From the NCBI GenBank assembly GCA_935421135.1, contig OW285187.1, positions 21,638,429 to 21,702,428 on the forward strand: DNA of 64,000 bases, given 5' to 3'. The position numbers were made by a program, and so were the translations under genes. The DNA is from Bugulina stolonifera (lineage: Eukaryota > Bryozoa > Gymnolaemata > Cheilostomatida > Bugulidae). This document shows positions 10,076 to 20,798 of this stretch, piece by piece. The notes under the pieces are model-generated. The model was not told where the DNA came from. It made no database searches and saw nothing but the letters and a program-made list of their open reading frames with translations. Position 1 is the first letter of the stretch. Each line of letters starts with the position of its first letter.

Positions 10076-11050
10076 TGTAATGTTTTTGAGTGCTATTGCA
10101 TACGAGAGCCGAGGGCTACAAGTATGTGAAGGGCTTGGAAGGTGGTAGAGGCCGACCAAGTGTACCTTCTGCTCATTACATAAAAGAGTGAAAAGTTATG
10201 GGTGCTCTTTATAGTGTAGATTGTAGATTATATCAGACGTAGGCCGATGCCGAGACTCATTGGAGCTCAGGACCGACGTAGGTCTTGTAGAGTTTATACT
10301 CCGAGGGAGTGTAGAGAAAGAATGTCTAACGTTGAGAACCTAAGTCCGACGCTAGGTTCATTAGAACCCGGGATCGGCCTAAGCCTAAGGGATAGATAGA
10401 GATATGCTTAGCCTAGGATGAGGTGAACTCGAGCCGTACTGAATCCAAAGGATTCTCAGGTGGAGTTACCCGCCTAAAGAGTAAGCCTCTATAGGTTGAG
10501 TTAGGAGATGTTGCTTTATTCAAGCGCAATCAACAACTGATTCACAACACGAAATGCACTGCCTTATATACATAACAAACTTCCGGCCAAAAGGGCCCGA
10601 CATGGTGTCGGTTATCCGACATGGGGTCGGCTTCGGAACTGACGCAACAATATGTCTGGTTCCGCCCGACTCGGCCACATAAAAGGTCGGCCTTTGCACA
10701 AAATGTGCTTACAATAAGGAGAAACATGTCCTATATAATTATGGGCTAAATCTATAAGGTCGGCCACGAAGTTACTATATAAAGTGGCAAAAAGACTCTA
10801 ATAATTCACAATCAAGCAAGAACAGACAATTACTAAATAGGTATATAAATGTGGGAAAAGACAAGTTGCAATAGAACGTAATTCCAAGGCTTGATTGCTA
10901 GTACATATATGTATATAAGACACGCAGTAGATAATGAATGCATAGATGAATATGGATAACAATGCATGGATAAGATAATTGAATGTCAGCTAATAATATT
11001 GTCAGTGTGGCTGGCCTAGGTGCCATTACCACGGAGGCTGTTTCACCACA
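10076..11050 (-). repeat. 5' LTR (full length, 975 bp)
   Basis: On the plus strand the LTR runs from TGTAATG at 10076 to TTCACCACA at 11050, giving TG...CA ends. The inner boundary is fixed by the adjacent primer-binding site and the outer one by where similarity to the other copy ends. Positions 10356-11050 are shared with the left copy; 10076-10355 have no counterpart there. The flank after 11050 (ATATAGCTAACC) gives no target duplication that can be matched, because the other end is truncated. Confidence 0.8.
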
Positions 11051-11342
11051 ATATAGCTAACCAGTGTTTCAACACTGACATCTTATTTCAATTGTTCCTT
11101 TGTATGGGTCCTAGTGAATCTACTCTCATGTAAAAAGTGGTCAATATACGTGGTGGTGAACTGAAACCATGAGAGCTGTGATAGAGCATAGTTATTAGAC
11201 AGACTACAGTTACCTTGGTATTGCATACTATATCGTATAGAACTGGTTGGCTACATTGACAGGCTATGATCAACAAGATATTAGGCTAATCTAGTTGACT
11301 TTTGGCTCACATGGGTATTGTATACGTTGCTGAGAATACTAT
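11051..11342. other. Spacer between retroelement and TRIM-like gene
   Basis: 292 bp of unremarkable AT-rich sequence. If the TRIM-like gene once had a RING exon it is not here; this stretch shows no cysteine-rich frame. Confidence 0.5.
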
Positions 11343-14300
11343 ATGTGTTATTATAATTGTAGTGAGATTTATGATGTGCCTATAGACAGTTTCCCTTCTG
11401 CTAGCCTTGAGGATGATTCCATGTCATGTGACGTCTGTATAAAGAGAGGGAAAAAGAACCAATCAGCTGTCACATATTGTACTTTGTGCCATAAACTATT
11501 CTGTGTGAAACACGAAGAGGTATGTAGCCTCTGTTGTATTGGACCTTGTTTAGTTTTGTATTTCACCATCTTTATGCTTGTAATGTATTCAGATGAAAAT
11601 TTTATTTTCCCAACTCCAATGGTAACAGAAGCTCATATAGGCCATGTGTCTTATGACCTTGACAAGCCCTTTTAATATTTCATGGATTATTATCATATTC
11701 TTTTGGTAATAGATATGGATCAACATATACATGTACATATTGGAAAGGTGCTCATCCATATATATTTTTATCTTCCAGATGTAGGTTTATACATACCCAC
11801 AGTAAGTTAAATGTATCATCTGTTGTAATTTAGCTCTTACTACCTCATTAGTACTTTAATAGTTTTATCTTGTTTAGTTGATTGAAGTCAGATTAAAGTA
11901 TGAAACACTAGAGACAGAGTTCTTAGCCAACAGAAGGAAGAATAGAACAGAACTGACCAAATATATGGAGGAGGAAGCAGGAACTCTCTGGTCTAGTCTG
12001 AGTAAGAGTAGAATGAAGATAGAAGCACAGCTTAGACAGAGTCATCAGGTGTGTATAGTGTGTAACATGCATATACATTGTAATAAGTCTAGTAATTGTC
12101 TTCTTTCTACATATACTTAGTAGAAAGAAGACAACTACTGGACTAACTGATTATGCGTTATATTGGAGCCACAGCAGGTACATGTATGTATAAGGTACCA
12201 AGAAATGTGGAAATAGCACACATTTACTGATTTTTACACTTACAATGTAGTTTGAACTTTTTTAATGATGTTAGCCAAGTAATACTATAATGTATGACTG
12301 TGGGTAACACACAGCCTACACACCACATGTCTCAAATGACTCCTACCAGTCTGAATAGGGTTATAACAGTTGTGTGTGTTAATTCAGATGTAGGCTATAG
12401 GGCTGAGATCTTACCCTAGACCCAACTGTCTATTCCACAACTAAACTTACGGAGCGAGGGGAAGGTGGGTGGGGTGACTAGGTTCAGGAACACACTCAGT
12501 ACTGTGGTGGAGTAGGCAGAAAAACTGCTGTCCTTGGCTTTTTAGTCACTCCCACCTGAGGGGAGACACGCTGGGGTAGGGGAAAAATGACTTGTTTTTC
12601 AATTTTTAAACTTCTAGTTCAAAATTAAAACATTTGCCTCAAGGATTCATTTTGCAGTTATATTGTAATTTTGGTAGCGTATTTAAAGGGTTAGTTATTT
12701 ATATATCATATACAGTATGTAATAAATCTTGTTATATTTTATTATCTATTTCAATAAGCAAATAATATGTGTCATTCAGAGGTTGCTTTTAAGCCGAGAC
12801 AACGTGGTTTTAACCCGTCTTTTAGGCAATCAGGGAAAAATTGGGCACCGCTTACCCTGCCCGACAAATGTTATGGTTTTTGAAACCCAGGTTATATAGT
12901 TTCTACTCCTTCCACCCTTTGCTTGAAGTTATAATGTACAGCATATACATGTTTGTTTATTTGTAAGATGGTAGGTTTGTTACCAGTGCTCAAAGTGTAC
13001 AGGCTCGCCCAGGCTCGGCAAGCCTGTAAGAAATCATTATGCCCGCACCCCAACCCACCCCATCTCAGAGCCTGTAAGAACTGCCATACACTTTGAGCAC
13101 TGTTTGTTACATACAGGTGGACATTGTACAAGGATATGCTGCGATTAAAGATAAAATACAGAATCTCTTGTCAGTTGAAATACCTAGACTAGAGCTGTGT
13201 GATGTGATGACTTTAGAGCTCAAAGGTATGTGTTTCATGGCTGTATGATTCATATTGTGATGTAGACATGCAATCCATACATTAGATACACATGTACATG
13301 GTACTTCATGTATTGTTTATATGACTTCATTAGACCATCATCAGAGGAAAAATAATTATTTTTCTTCTGATGATGATGCTTGGGCAAGCATCGAAATGTT
13401 AGGAATAAAATCAAAACAAACTATCAGAATGTGTCTTGCTTCATTATTTACATTGTATCATCAAATAATGGCCATACTCGCCTGGTATGGCCAACATCCA
13501 ATACTAAGAGTTCCAATACTGCTCTACTCTCTTTGATTAGAAGTTATACAATGAGTGTGCTGAAAGTGAGAGATTAAATGTTCAATTCCGATATCCTATA
13601 GTAATGTATTGGATGATAGTGTAGTGTCCAATGGTATTTTAATTGGTTTTTGACCCCAAACCTGGTCTATTTGCTACAATTTCGCATCATATATTATATC
13701 ATAACAGGAGAAAGGAGAGATATAGAAGTAGAAGTTGTGCCCACAACAGACATATCTATTAGTTTAGATAAAGGAATGGCTACTTCTATTCTATCTAAAT
13801 GTCTTGAACTGATACAAACTGTTGACGTATCTACAGGTTGCCCATCTGTATGCATGTATAAGGGTAAAACCTATGTTGGGTTGGATGGTGGAGATATAGA
13901 TAGGGTGAATGAGAATTACCGCCGTACAAAGTCATTTATTACTGCTGGGGATGCCATGGATTGTGTTACAGTATATAATGATCTAATGTATGCACTTGTG
14001 TATGACAATCCTTGGAGAGTAAATGTGTATGATCTTTCTGGGGATCTGATTACTAGCTGGAAACATGAAGATAGTAACACAGATATTAACAAACATGCAG
14101 TCATTGATGAGAAGGTTGTAGTACCAGACAGAGGCAATAAACAGCTTACACTTTACACTCTTACTGGGGAGGTAGTAAAGTACATTGCTTGTCCTTTACT
14201 TAGCAATAACCAGACAACTAGTATTTGTGCAGCAGACAGACATTGTGTTGTTGTTTCTGATTACGAGTCTTCTCAAGTGTTTAAGTTAGATTTGACAACG

Positions 14301-15463
14301 GAACAAGTCATCTGGATATCTAAAGTTGTACCCAATCCACAAGGTGTGACCTGCTATAGAAGTAAATATATCCTTGTGACTGGTGCAGGCAGTCAAACTA
14401 CTGTCTGGATTCTGGATATGAAAACAGGTTCGTAGAACAATTAAATATTTAGATTTCTGATTGATTAGCTTACAGCTGAGCTGAGTGCTTCTTTTGTCAC
14501 TTGTACCCATTTCTCACTGGCATTGGTAATTGTAATTTGCAATTAAAATTGTAGGCCTACTTATAATCTACTTTGTGATTTTTCCTACTCATACTTGTAC
14601 TTAAACTTGTACCTGCCCTAAATGTGGAAAATCTCTTGTACTTGTACTTCCCAGTGTAGGATTTGGTACTTTACTTGTACTTGGCTCAGTTATTAGAACA
14701 ACAGCACTGGCAACTAAAGTCAAAGTGTCATTCAATGCAGAGGGCACACATGTTGTCACCATACTTGCCAAGGAGCAACAGCAAAAAGTCAGAACAACTC
14801 TGGTCCTGTCTGCTCAAACTCCCTGGACAAGTACCATCATTCCTTGACATAGTTTAGGTGTATATTATTTGAATAAAACTCATCTCTAAAAAGTATCAAT
14901 TATTCATTTTAGTACTGCATTGTATTTAGTGTCTTTCCTAGTACTTTCGTCAATGTACATGTAAATGGGAGTATTTTAGGAATGTGTCTGGTGTTTTGTG
15001 AAGTTTGGTAACATTTGTGACATAGATAAAAAGCCAGGATGGCTGGAAAATTCGTTGGGACAGACAGAAAAACAGGGGGTGTTCTGACAGAATCTGGACA
15101 CTGGGCAAGTTTGGTGCTCATCTGTACTTATTTCACAACCTGTAATACAACCTGTATGGGAGATTCTTAATAAGCAGATTGTCAGCTGTCTGGTGAGGTG
15201 TAAGCACTACAAGATACTCCTCTATGGCTACCTTACTATAATATATAGGGCTTGGCCAATGCTGTTTTCTCATCCCACTACCTGATGATAGTAAAATGTT
15301 GCTGGTAAATCTTTCACTTGTTGCTACAGGTACACTGGTATTCAAGCTAGCTGATACTACAGTCAGAGAGAGCAGCAATGTTTACGACATACATATCTCT
15401 GGTGATGCACTGATTGTTCCAAGATTCAACAATGAGAAGGTTCTGTTCTATCAGATTAAATAA
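11343..15463 (+). CDS. TRIM-like protein: B-box, coiled coil, NHL-type propeller
   Basis: Five exons join in phase: 11343-11519, 11878-12048, 13117-13225, 13708-14427, 15330-15463, giving about 436 residues if the ATG at 11343 is the start. Exon 1 carries a B-box-like zinc site (CDVCIKRG...YCTLCHKLFCVKHEE). Exons 2-3 encode a charged coiled coil (LKYETLETEFLANRR, MKIEAQLRQSH). Exons 4-5 encode repeated beta-strand units of a C-terminal propeller (GCPSVCMYKGKTYVGLDGG, CVTVYNDLMYALVYD, YILVTGAGSQTTVWILD) ending VLFYQIK. This is the TRIM layout without a RING, so ubiquitin-ligase activity is not shown; a RING exon could lie upstream of the retroelement. A fair acceptor just inside exon 1 (ATTGTAG near 11362) means the ATG is not certain. 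The TAA stop at 15461 is also the first base of a satellite array. Confidence 0.82.
12984..13102. mobile_element. 119-bp hAT-type MITE in intron 2 of the TRIM-like gene
   Basis: Terminal inverted repeats CAGTGCTCAAAGTGTA are flanked by the 8-bp direct repeat TTTGTTAC (12976-12983 and 13103-13110). The right-hand duplication forms the pyrimidine tract immediately before the acceptor ATACAG at 13116. Confidence 0.92.
13331..13396 (+). ncRNA. Hammerhead-like motif next to a 40-bp palindrome
   Basis: 13331-13370 is a near-perfect palindrome (CATCATCAGAGGAAAAATAA and its complement, one mismatch). Overlapping it, CTGATGA (13367-13373) is followed by one extra T, a 7-bp stem GATGCTT/AAGCATC with loop GGGC, and GAAA (13393-13396). 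This resembles the hammerhead ribozyme core found in Penelope-like and other retroelements, but the extra base breaks the strict consensus and I could not define stems I and III. A diverged second copy lies at 36611-36640. Confidence 0.3.
14698..14847 (+). other. Orphan coding-like frame in TRIM-like intron 4
   Basis: Fifty codons to a TGA, following an AG (TTATTAG at 14696). The peptide has the alternating pattern of beta strands (ALATKVKVSFNAEGTHVVTI then KVRTTLVLSAQTPW), unlike the surrounding low-complexity sequence. It may be an alternative or decayed terminal exon. It matches no exon of the host gene in an obvious way. Confidence 0.3.
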
Positions 15464-17116
15464 TCAGGTATATTATCTGTATATTCTAGTAATCAGGTAT
15501 ATTATCTGTATATTCTAGTAATCAGGTATATTATCTGTATACTCTAGTAATCAGGTATATTATCTGTATACTCTAGTAATCAGGTATATTATCTGTATAT
15601 TCTAGTAATCAGGTATATTATCTGTATATTCTAGTAATCAGGTATATTATCTGTATATTCTAGTAATCAGGTATATTATCTGTGTACTCTAGTAATCAGG
15701 TATATTATCTGTATACTCTAGTAATCAGGTATATTATCTGTATATTCTAGTAATCAGGTATATTATCTGTATATTCTAGTAATCAGGTATATCATCTGTA
15801 TATTCTAGTAATCAGGTATATTATCTGTGTACTCTAGTAATCAGGTATATTATCTGTATACTCTAGTAATCAGGTATATTATCTGTATATTCTAGTAATC
15901 AGGTATATTATCTGTATATTCTAGTAATCAGGTATTTTATCTGTATACTCTAGTAATCAGGTATATTATCTGTATACTCTAGTAATCAGGTATATTATCT
16001 GTATACTCTAGTAATCAGGTATATTATCTGTATATTCTAGTAATCAGGTATATTATCTGTATACTCTAGTAATCAGGTATATTATCTGTATACTCTAGTA
16101 ATCAGGTGTATTATCTGTATACTCTAGTAATCAGGTATATTATCTGTATATTCTAGTAGTCAGGTATATTATCTGTATATTCTAGTAATCAGGTATATTC
16201 TAGTATATTCTAGTAATCAGGTATATTATCTGTATATTCTAGTAATCAGGTATATTATATGTATGCTCTAGTAATCAGGTATATTATCTGTATATTCTAG
16301 TAATCAGGTATATTATCTGTGTACTCTAGTAATCAGGTATATTATCTGTATACTCTAGTAATCAGGCATATTATCTGTATACTCTAGTAATCAGGTATAT
16401 TATCTGTGTACTCTAGTAATCAGGTGTATTATCTGTATACTCTAGTAATCAGGTATATTATCTGTATATTCTAGTAGTCAGGTATATTATCTGTATATTC
16501 TAGTAATCAGGTATATTCTAGTATATTCTAGTAATCAGGTATATTATCTGTATATTCTAGTAATCAGGTATATTATATGTATGCTCTAGTAATCAGGTAT
16601 ATTATCTGTATACTCTAGTAATCAGGTATATTATCTGTATATTCTAGTAATCAGGTATATTATCTGTATATTCTAGTAATCAGGTATATTATCTGTATAT
16701 TCTAGTAATCAGGTATATTATCTGTATATTCTAGTAATCAGGTATATTATCTGTATACTCTAGTAATCAGGTATATTATCTGTATATTCTAGTAATCAGG
16801 TATATTATCTGTATACTCTAGTAATCAGGTATATTATCTGTATACTCTAGTAATCAGGTATATTATCTGTATATTCTAGTAATCAGGTATATTATCTGTA
16901 TACTCTAGTAATCAGGTATATTATCTGTATATTCTAGTAATCAGGTATATTATCTGTATACTCTAGTAATCAGGTATATTATCTGTATATTCTAGTAATC
17001 AGGTATATTATCTGTACATTCTAGTAATCAGGTATATTATCTGTATATTCTAGTAATCAGGTATATTATCTGTATACTCTAGTAATCAGGTGTATTATCT
17101 GTATATTCTAGTAATA
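15461..17116. repeat. 29-bp satellite array B (about 57 copies)
   Basis: Same monomer family as array A, starting at TAATCAGG, which overlaps the stop codon of the TRIM-like gene. A 28-bp hybrid monomer (GTATATTCTAGTATATTCTAG) occurs at 16193 and 16511, with variants GTAGTCAGG (16153/16471), CAGGTGTATT (16101/16419) and TATGCTC (16261/16579) repeated at the same 318-bp distance. So an 11-monomer block is duplicated. It ends in TATATTCTAGTAATATTTT, the same monomer phase as the end of array A. Confidence 0.97.
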
Positions 17117-17987
17117 TTTTGCACCATATTTTAGGACTGGAAATATGCATAGATGAGGCCATGTGAGCAGCTCACGCTGTACACATCAACAAACAGGTGC
17201 ACATAACCTGCCAATATTGAATAGTCAAGACATATCCTGTTTCCTTTGAGAGTTGCCCACTCTCTAACTGTAGCGCTAGTATTGAATGTATATTGTGGTT
17301 CATTGGCCTATTCCACTTGCATTTGTGTTGATACCACCATTACATGATTGTCTATTATCCATATTGTTACCCAAATTACTGTTATGGTTAGTATATTTCC
17401 AATAGTGAGGAGTCTTGCATTGCTATTATCACTTGGTTTTATTTTACAACTGAAGCGTCTTATTGTGAGTTCAAAGCCATCATATTCAGTTTTTTCTTTC
17501 TCTCAGTATTAAAATAAACAATGTTGAAACAGAATGGTCATGATGTGATTGAAGGCTGCAGTAAATTATACATCCATCCATGTTGGCAAATGGCTTTACA
17601 GCCGCCTTTACTGTAGGTTGTTGCAACTAGAACACTGATTAGTACAACTCTGAGAGGACAACTTCTTGTTAGGGTCATATGATTATGGGTGCCTGCCCAT
17701 GCTTTTTGAGCCCATAATGGAATCAAATAATATGATGTCCACCGGCTACAATCTACCAACATGTATCTGTACTAGTGGAGCAAATTCTATGGTTCCATAG
17801 TACATATAATTCAAATTTCATCCACATGGAAGCAATGCTTTATTGTTTGTACTGATTCTGCTGTAGCGTATGTCAGCTATTAGAGTACCTTATTTAGCTA
17901 CTATATAACATGTAGTTCATTAATACAAATTTAAAGCATTTTGATGTTGTTATCAGGAAATGATTTGTTTGCTTGTAAATTCTATAG
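17117..17987. other. Intergenic, nothing recognised
   Basis: AT-rich sequence between the satellite and the Ly6-type gene. No open frame with splice context, no repeat structure and no RNA gene seen on either strand. A promoter or first exon (signal peptide) of the next gene is expected here but I could not place it. Confidence 0.4.
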
Positions 17988-19997
17988 ATGCATGTGTGAC
18001 ATCAATGAGACTGGAAACCAATAGTCTCTTAGCACAGTTATTACCAGTTGACACCTACTACACCATTACCTATAATATAATGTGTGTGTATAATAATATA
18101 TACCTTTGTATTATTATTTATGTTATAACACATTCTACTATGGGATATAATAATATCGCATGCATACCTGCTAGGATACTTACTACACAAAAATCAATAC
18201 AGGGAGCTTTGAAAATGCACATTTGACAGTGGAGATGAGATTGGATGAGAGTAGCTACTGCAAGAGCTTTATCTGCCAATATGAGACTAACACTCCAGTC
18301 AACAGCTTTAGTGGTACTACTTGTACAAGGTATGTGATATATGACGTGGTACTAGTGTACATAGTACTTGTACAAGGTATGTGATATATGACGTGGTACC
18401 AGTGTACATAGTACTTGTACAAGGTATGTGATATATGACGTGGTACTAGTGTACATAGTACTTGTACAAGGTATGTGATATATGACGTGGTACTAGTGTA
18501 CATAGTACTTGTACAAGGTATGTGATATATTGTACTAGTGTACATAGTACTTGTACAAGGTATGTGATATATGACGTGGTACTAGTGTACATAGTACTTG
18601 TACAAGGTATGTGATATATGACGTGCTACTAGTGTACATAGTACTTGTACAAGGTATGTGATATATGACGTGGTACTAGTGTACATAGTGCTTGTACAAG
18701 GTATGTGATATATGTGGTACTAGTGTACATAGTACTTGTACAAGGTATGTGATATGTGGTACTGGTGTGTGCAATAATTGGTGAATTCCAAAATGTGAGA
18801 AATCTAGCTTGGCAGTTGGTTTCCTCAGTTTCGAAAACCTTCGTCTGCCATTTGGAAAGCAATCTTTTATCATCAAGTTAATTCAGTAAGGTTATAGTCA
18901 CATAATATTATGCTACATATCACATGCTTTCCAGGTTTTATTTTACCTGTTGGCTGCTATTAACACAAGTACATCTACATGTACATGTACCTGCATGCAA
19001 ACTCCATTTGAACATTTTACCAAAATATGTAATCTATTTATTTATGTGTGTGCACTGAAACTAACAACCTGTGTCTTGACTAAAGGGTTTTTGCTGGAAA
19101 CTGTTGGAGGAATAGAAACAGGAGAAAATTTGACCTGCTATCACTGCAAGGATGATTTCAAACACATATATGTACATAATACACCTTGTCAGAGAAACCT
19201 GTCACAAGTTGACATTAGACCATGTGGTGCTAGTGACAACTATTGCAAGGTTAGTAAATGTAACAGAGGGCTGGCGGCCTACTTGTAGGGGGTCTTGTAC
19301 AGTATAGTAAGTGTGCATTTTGTACATGTGCAGCACAGTAGATGTTACATTAGAAATTATAACACCAGTATAGATAACAATGGACTCAATGACAGTCCTG
19401 TAATCACTTCAGTAATCCTTCAGTAATCTGTGATGGTGTCCAATATCTGATCCATACTATAAATTTACATGTTCGTTTTTCTTATTTTCAACCCAAATTT
19501 TTGTGTACTGAATCCCTTATTTTAAGAAGGAAATTTTACTCCTATCATACATACACTATATGATAAGGCTACCATACACAACGGAATTGATTGGATTTAT
19601 TACTTTCCATATTAAAAGTATCCAAGTAGGTTATGGATGATGTAGCACATGTCCATTATATTATTGATTTTCTAAGTCGGTTTATTTGAATTTATGTGAT
19701 ATAGGCCTACAAGTCAAACTGCTGGAATTATTTTGCATGACACTATTTTATACTTTTACATTGCAGACCACACGAGTAGAGAAGAAAGGGTTGACTGTCT
19801 CCTTAGAGAGATCCTGTGCAGGAGAATGTGACTATGGGTGTCGAAATGACAAGTTTGGGTTGACCACCCTGACATGTACGTCATGCTGTCAAGAGAAGGA
19901 ATGTAATACTGACAGCAGTGCAGAGCATCTCACCGCCTCTTATGTCATGGCTGTGTTACTTATTCTCATTAATACCATCTTCCAGCCATATCGATAG
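17988..19997 (+). CDS. Ly6/uPAR-type (LU domain) GPI-anchored protein, 5' end missing
   Basis: The two last exons are firm: 19086-19249 and 19767-19997. They give one three-finger domain starting LTCYHCKDDFKH, with CQRN, RPCGASDNYC, CAGECDYGCRND and the hallmark LTCTSCCQEKECN. A hydrophobic C-terminus follows (ASYVMAVLLILINTIF), as in GPI-anchored Ly6 proteins. Two upstream exons are likely: 17988-18083 (MRLETNSLLAQLLPVDTYY) and 18230-18329 (DESSYCKSFICQYETN...TTCT). They join each other in phase if the donor is at 18084. The second ends on a 5' splice site that is the first of ten tandem copies. Using copy 1 gives the wrong phase for the LU exon; using copy 2 (exon end 18376) gives the right one. 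A signal-peptide exon was not found. The protein probably sits on the outer cell surface; ligand unknown. Confidence 0.72.
18306..18765 (+). repeat. 47-bp minisatellite carrying ten copies of a 5' splice site
   Basis: TTGTACAAG|GTATGTGATAT occurs at 18321, 18368, 18415, 18462, 18509, 18551, 18598, 18645, 18692 and 18736. The spacing is 47 bp except for two units of 42 and 44. Copy 1 is the junction of exon 18230-18329 with its intron, so the array was seeded on an exon end. Each copy keeps a strong AAG|GTATGT donor. Confidence 0.95.
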
Positions 19998-20798
19998 CTT
20001 GTTAGTACCTTTAGGTGTCAGTGACCAATGACATGTGAGAGAATTGTGACGAAGAGTTTACAACATGTAATGTGCATCATTTATAGAGAAATTTATATTA
20101 GGTAATACAATATTGTGTATTTATTTAAATGTGCTGGTTACATTACATAGAAGAGTCTGTAATACCTTATATATACGAGTATATTTTATGTAGATTCAAA
20201 TACAAGTAAATGTGTGATGAATAAAGGGCTGACAAATTGGTTTCATACAATTTTCATGAGTTTGGTAGGGATTTACGTAGCCTGTTCTGAACCTCCCAAT
20301 ATAGTAAAATTACATAATATAATCCAACAGCATTCATTCAGCACTATAGTTACCACGGAGAATGTTGCATCAACTACTACCAGTATGTTGTTCAAGGTGT
20401 AGGTTCATTTTATATACATTCATGTACATGGAATTGTTAGACTTGTTCAGCTTTACGCTCTCTATATTATGCAGAAGAACTAAACAGAAGGGCACCAGAG
20501 GAAAGAGTAATGTATATGGTTCAGTGAATGATGGCAACACTTGTATATTCAACAAAGAATTGCATAAATATTATATATGGCTACAAGTCATGTACATGTA
20601 CATATAACAGAATGATATAGATATGATATTTTGGAACATGTTGGCCATGAACATTGCTCAAACAAACCACCTTTTTATGTTTATATGTCCAACTGTCTGC
20701 TTTCAGTATGACAATGTATGGCATCACCATAGCCTATAGCGTTAGATCACAGCTCTTATCTAACAGAGAGGATATCATGTCAATAGTTTTCTAACATA
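19998..20798. other. 3' flank of the Ly6-type gene and convergent spacer
   Basis: AATAAA at 20220-20225 is a likely polyadenylation signal for the Ly6-type gene, 223 bp after its stop. The rest is AT-rich spacer up to the 3' end of the minus-strand LRR gene. No other feature seen. Confidence 0.5.

Larger units (their letters stand above)
4552..11050 (-). mobile_element. LTR retroelement without RT/integrase (gag-PR-zinc finger)
   Basis: Two direct repeats of 695 bp (4552-5246 and 10356-11050) bound an interior coding on the minus strand. I counted about 17 mismatches between them and no net length difference. Reading leftward, the order is: 975-bp 5' LTR, primer-binding site, leader (holding a nested hAT MITE), gag, -1 frameshift signal, protease-like frame, a stop-interrupted stretch, zinc-finger frame, polypurine tract, shortened 3' LTR. 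There is room for only about 2.2 kb after the protease, and none of it reads as reverse transcriptase, RNase H or integrase in any frame. The element is therefore probably non-autonomous and mobilised by enzymes from elsewhere. In-frame TGA codons and a damaged protease motif suggest it is no longer active. Gag is of the Ty3/gypsy capsid type by general appearance, without a CCHC knuckle. Confidence 0.9.

Noticed and set aside
4552..11050. Hidden reverse transcriptase or integrase in the LTR element
   Set aside because: No YxDD, RNase H or integrase zinc/catalytic pattern was found in any frame of the interior.
18255..18876. Minus-strand frames with repeated tyrosine/threonine peptides
   Set aside because: Shadows of the 47-bp donor minisatellite.
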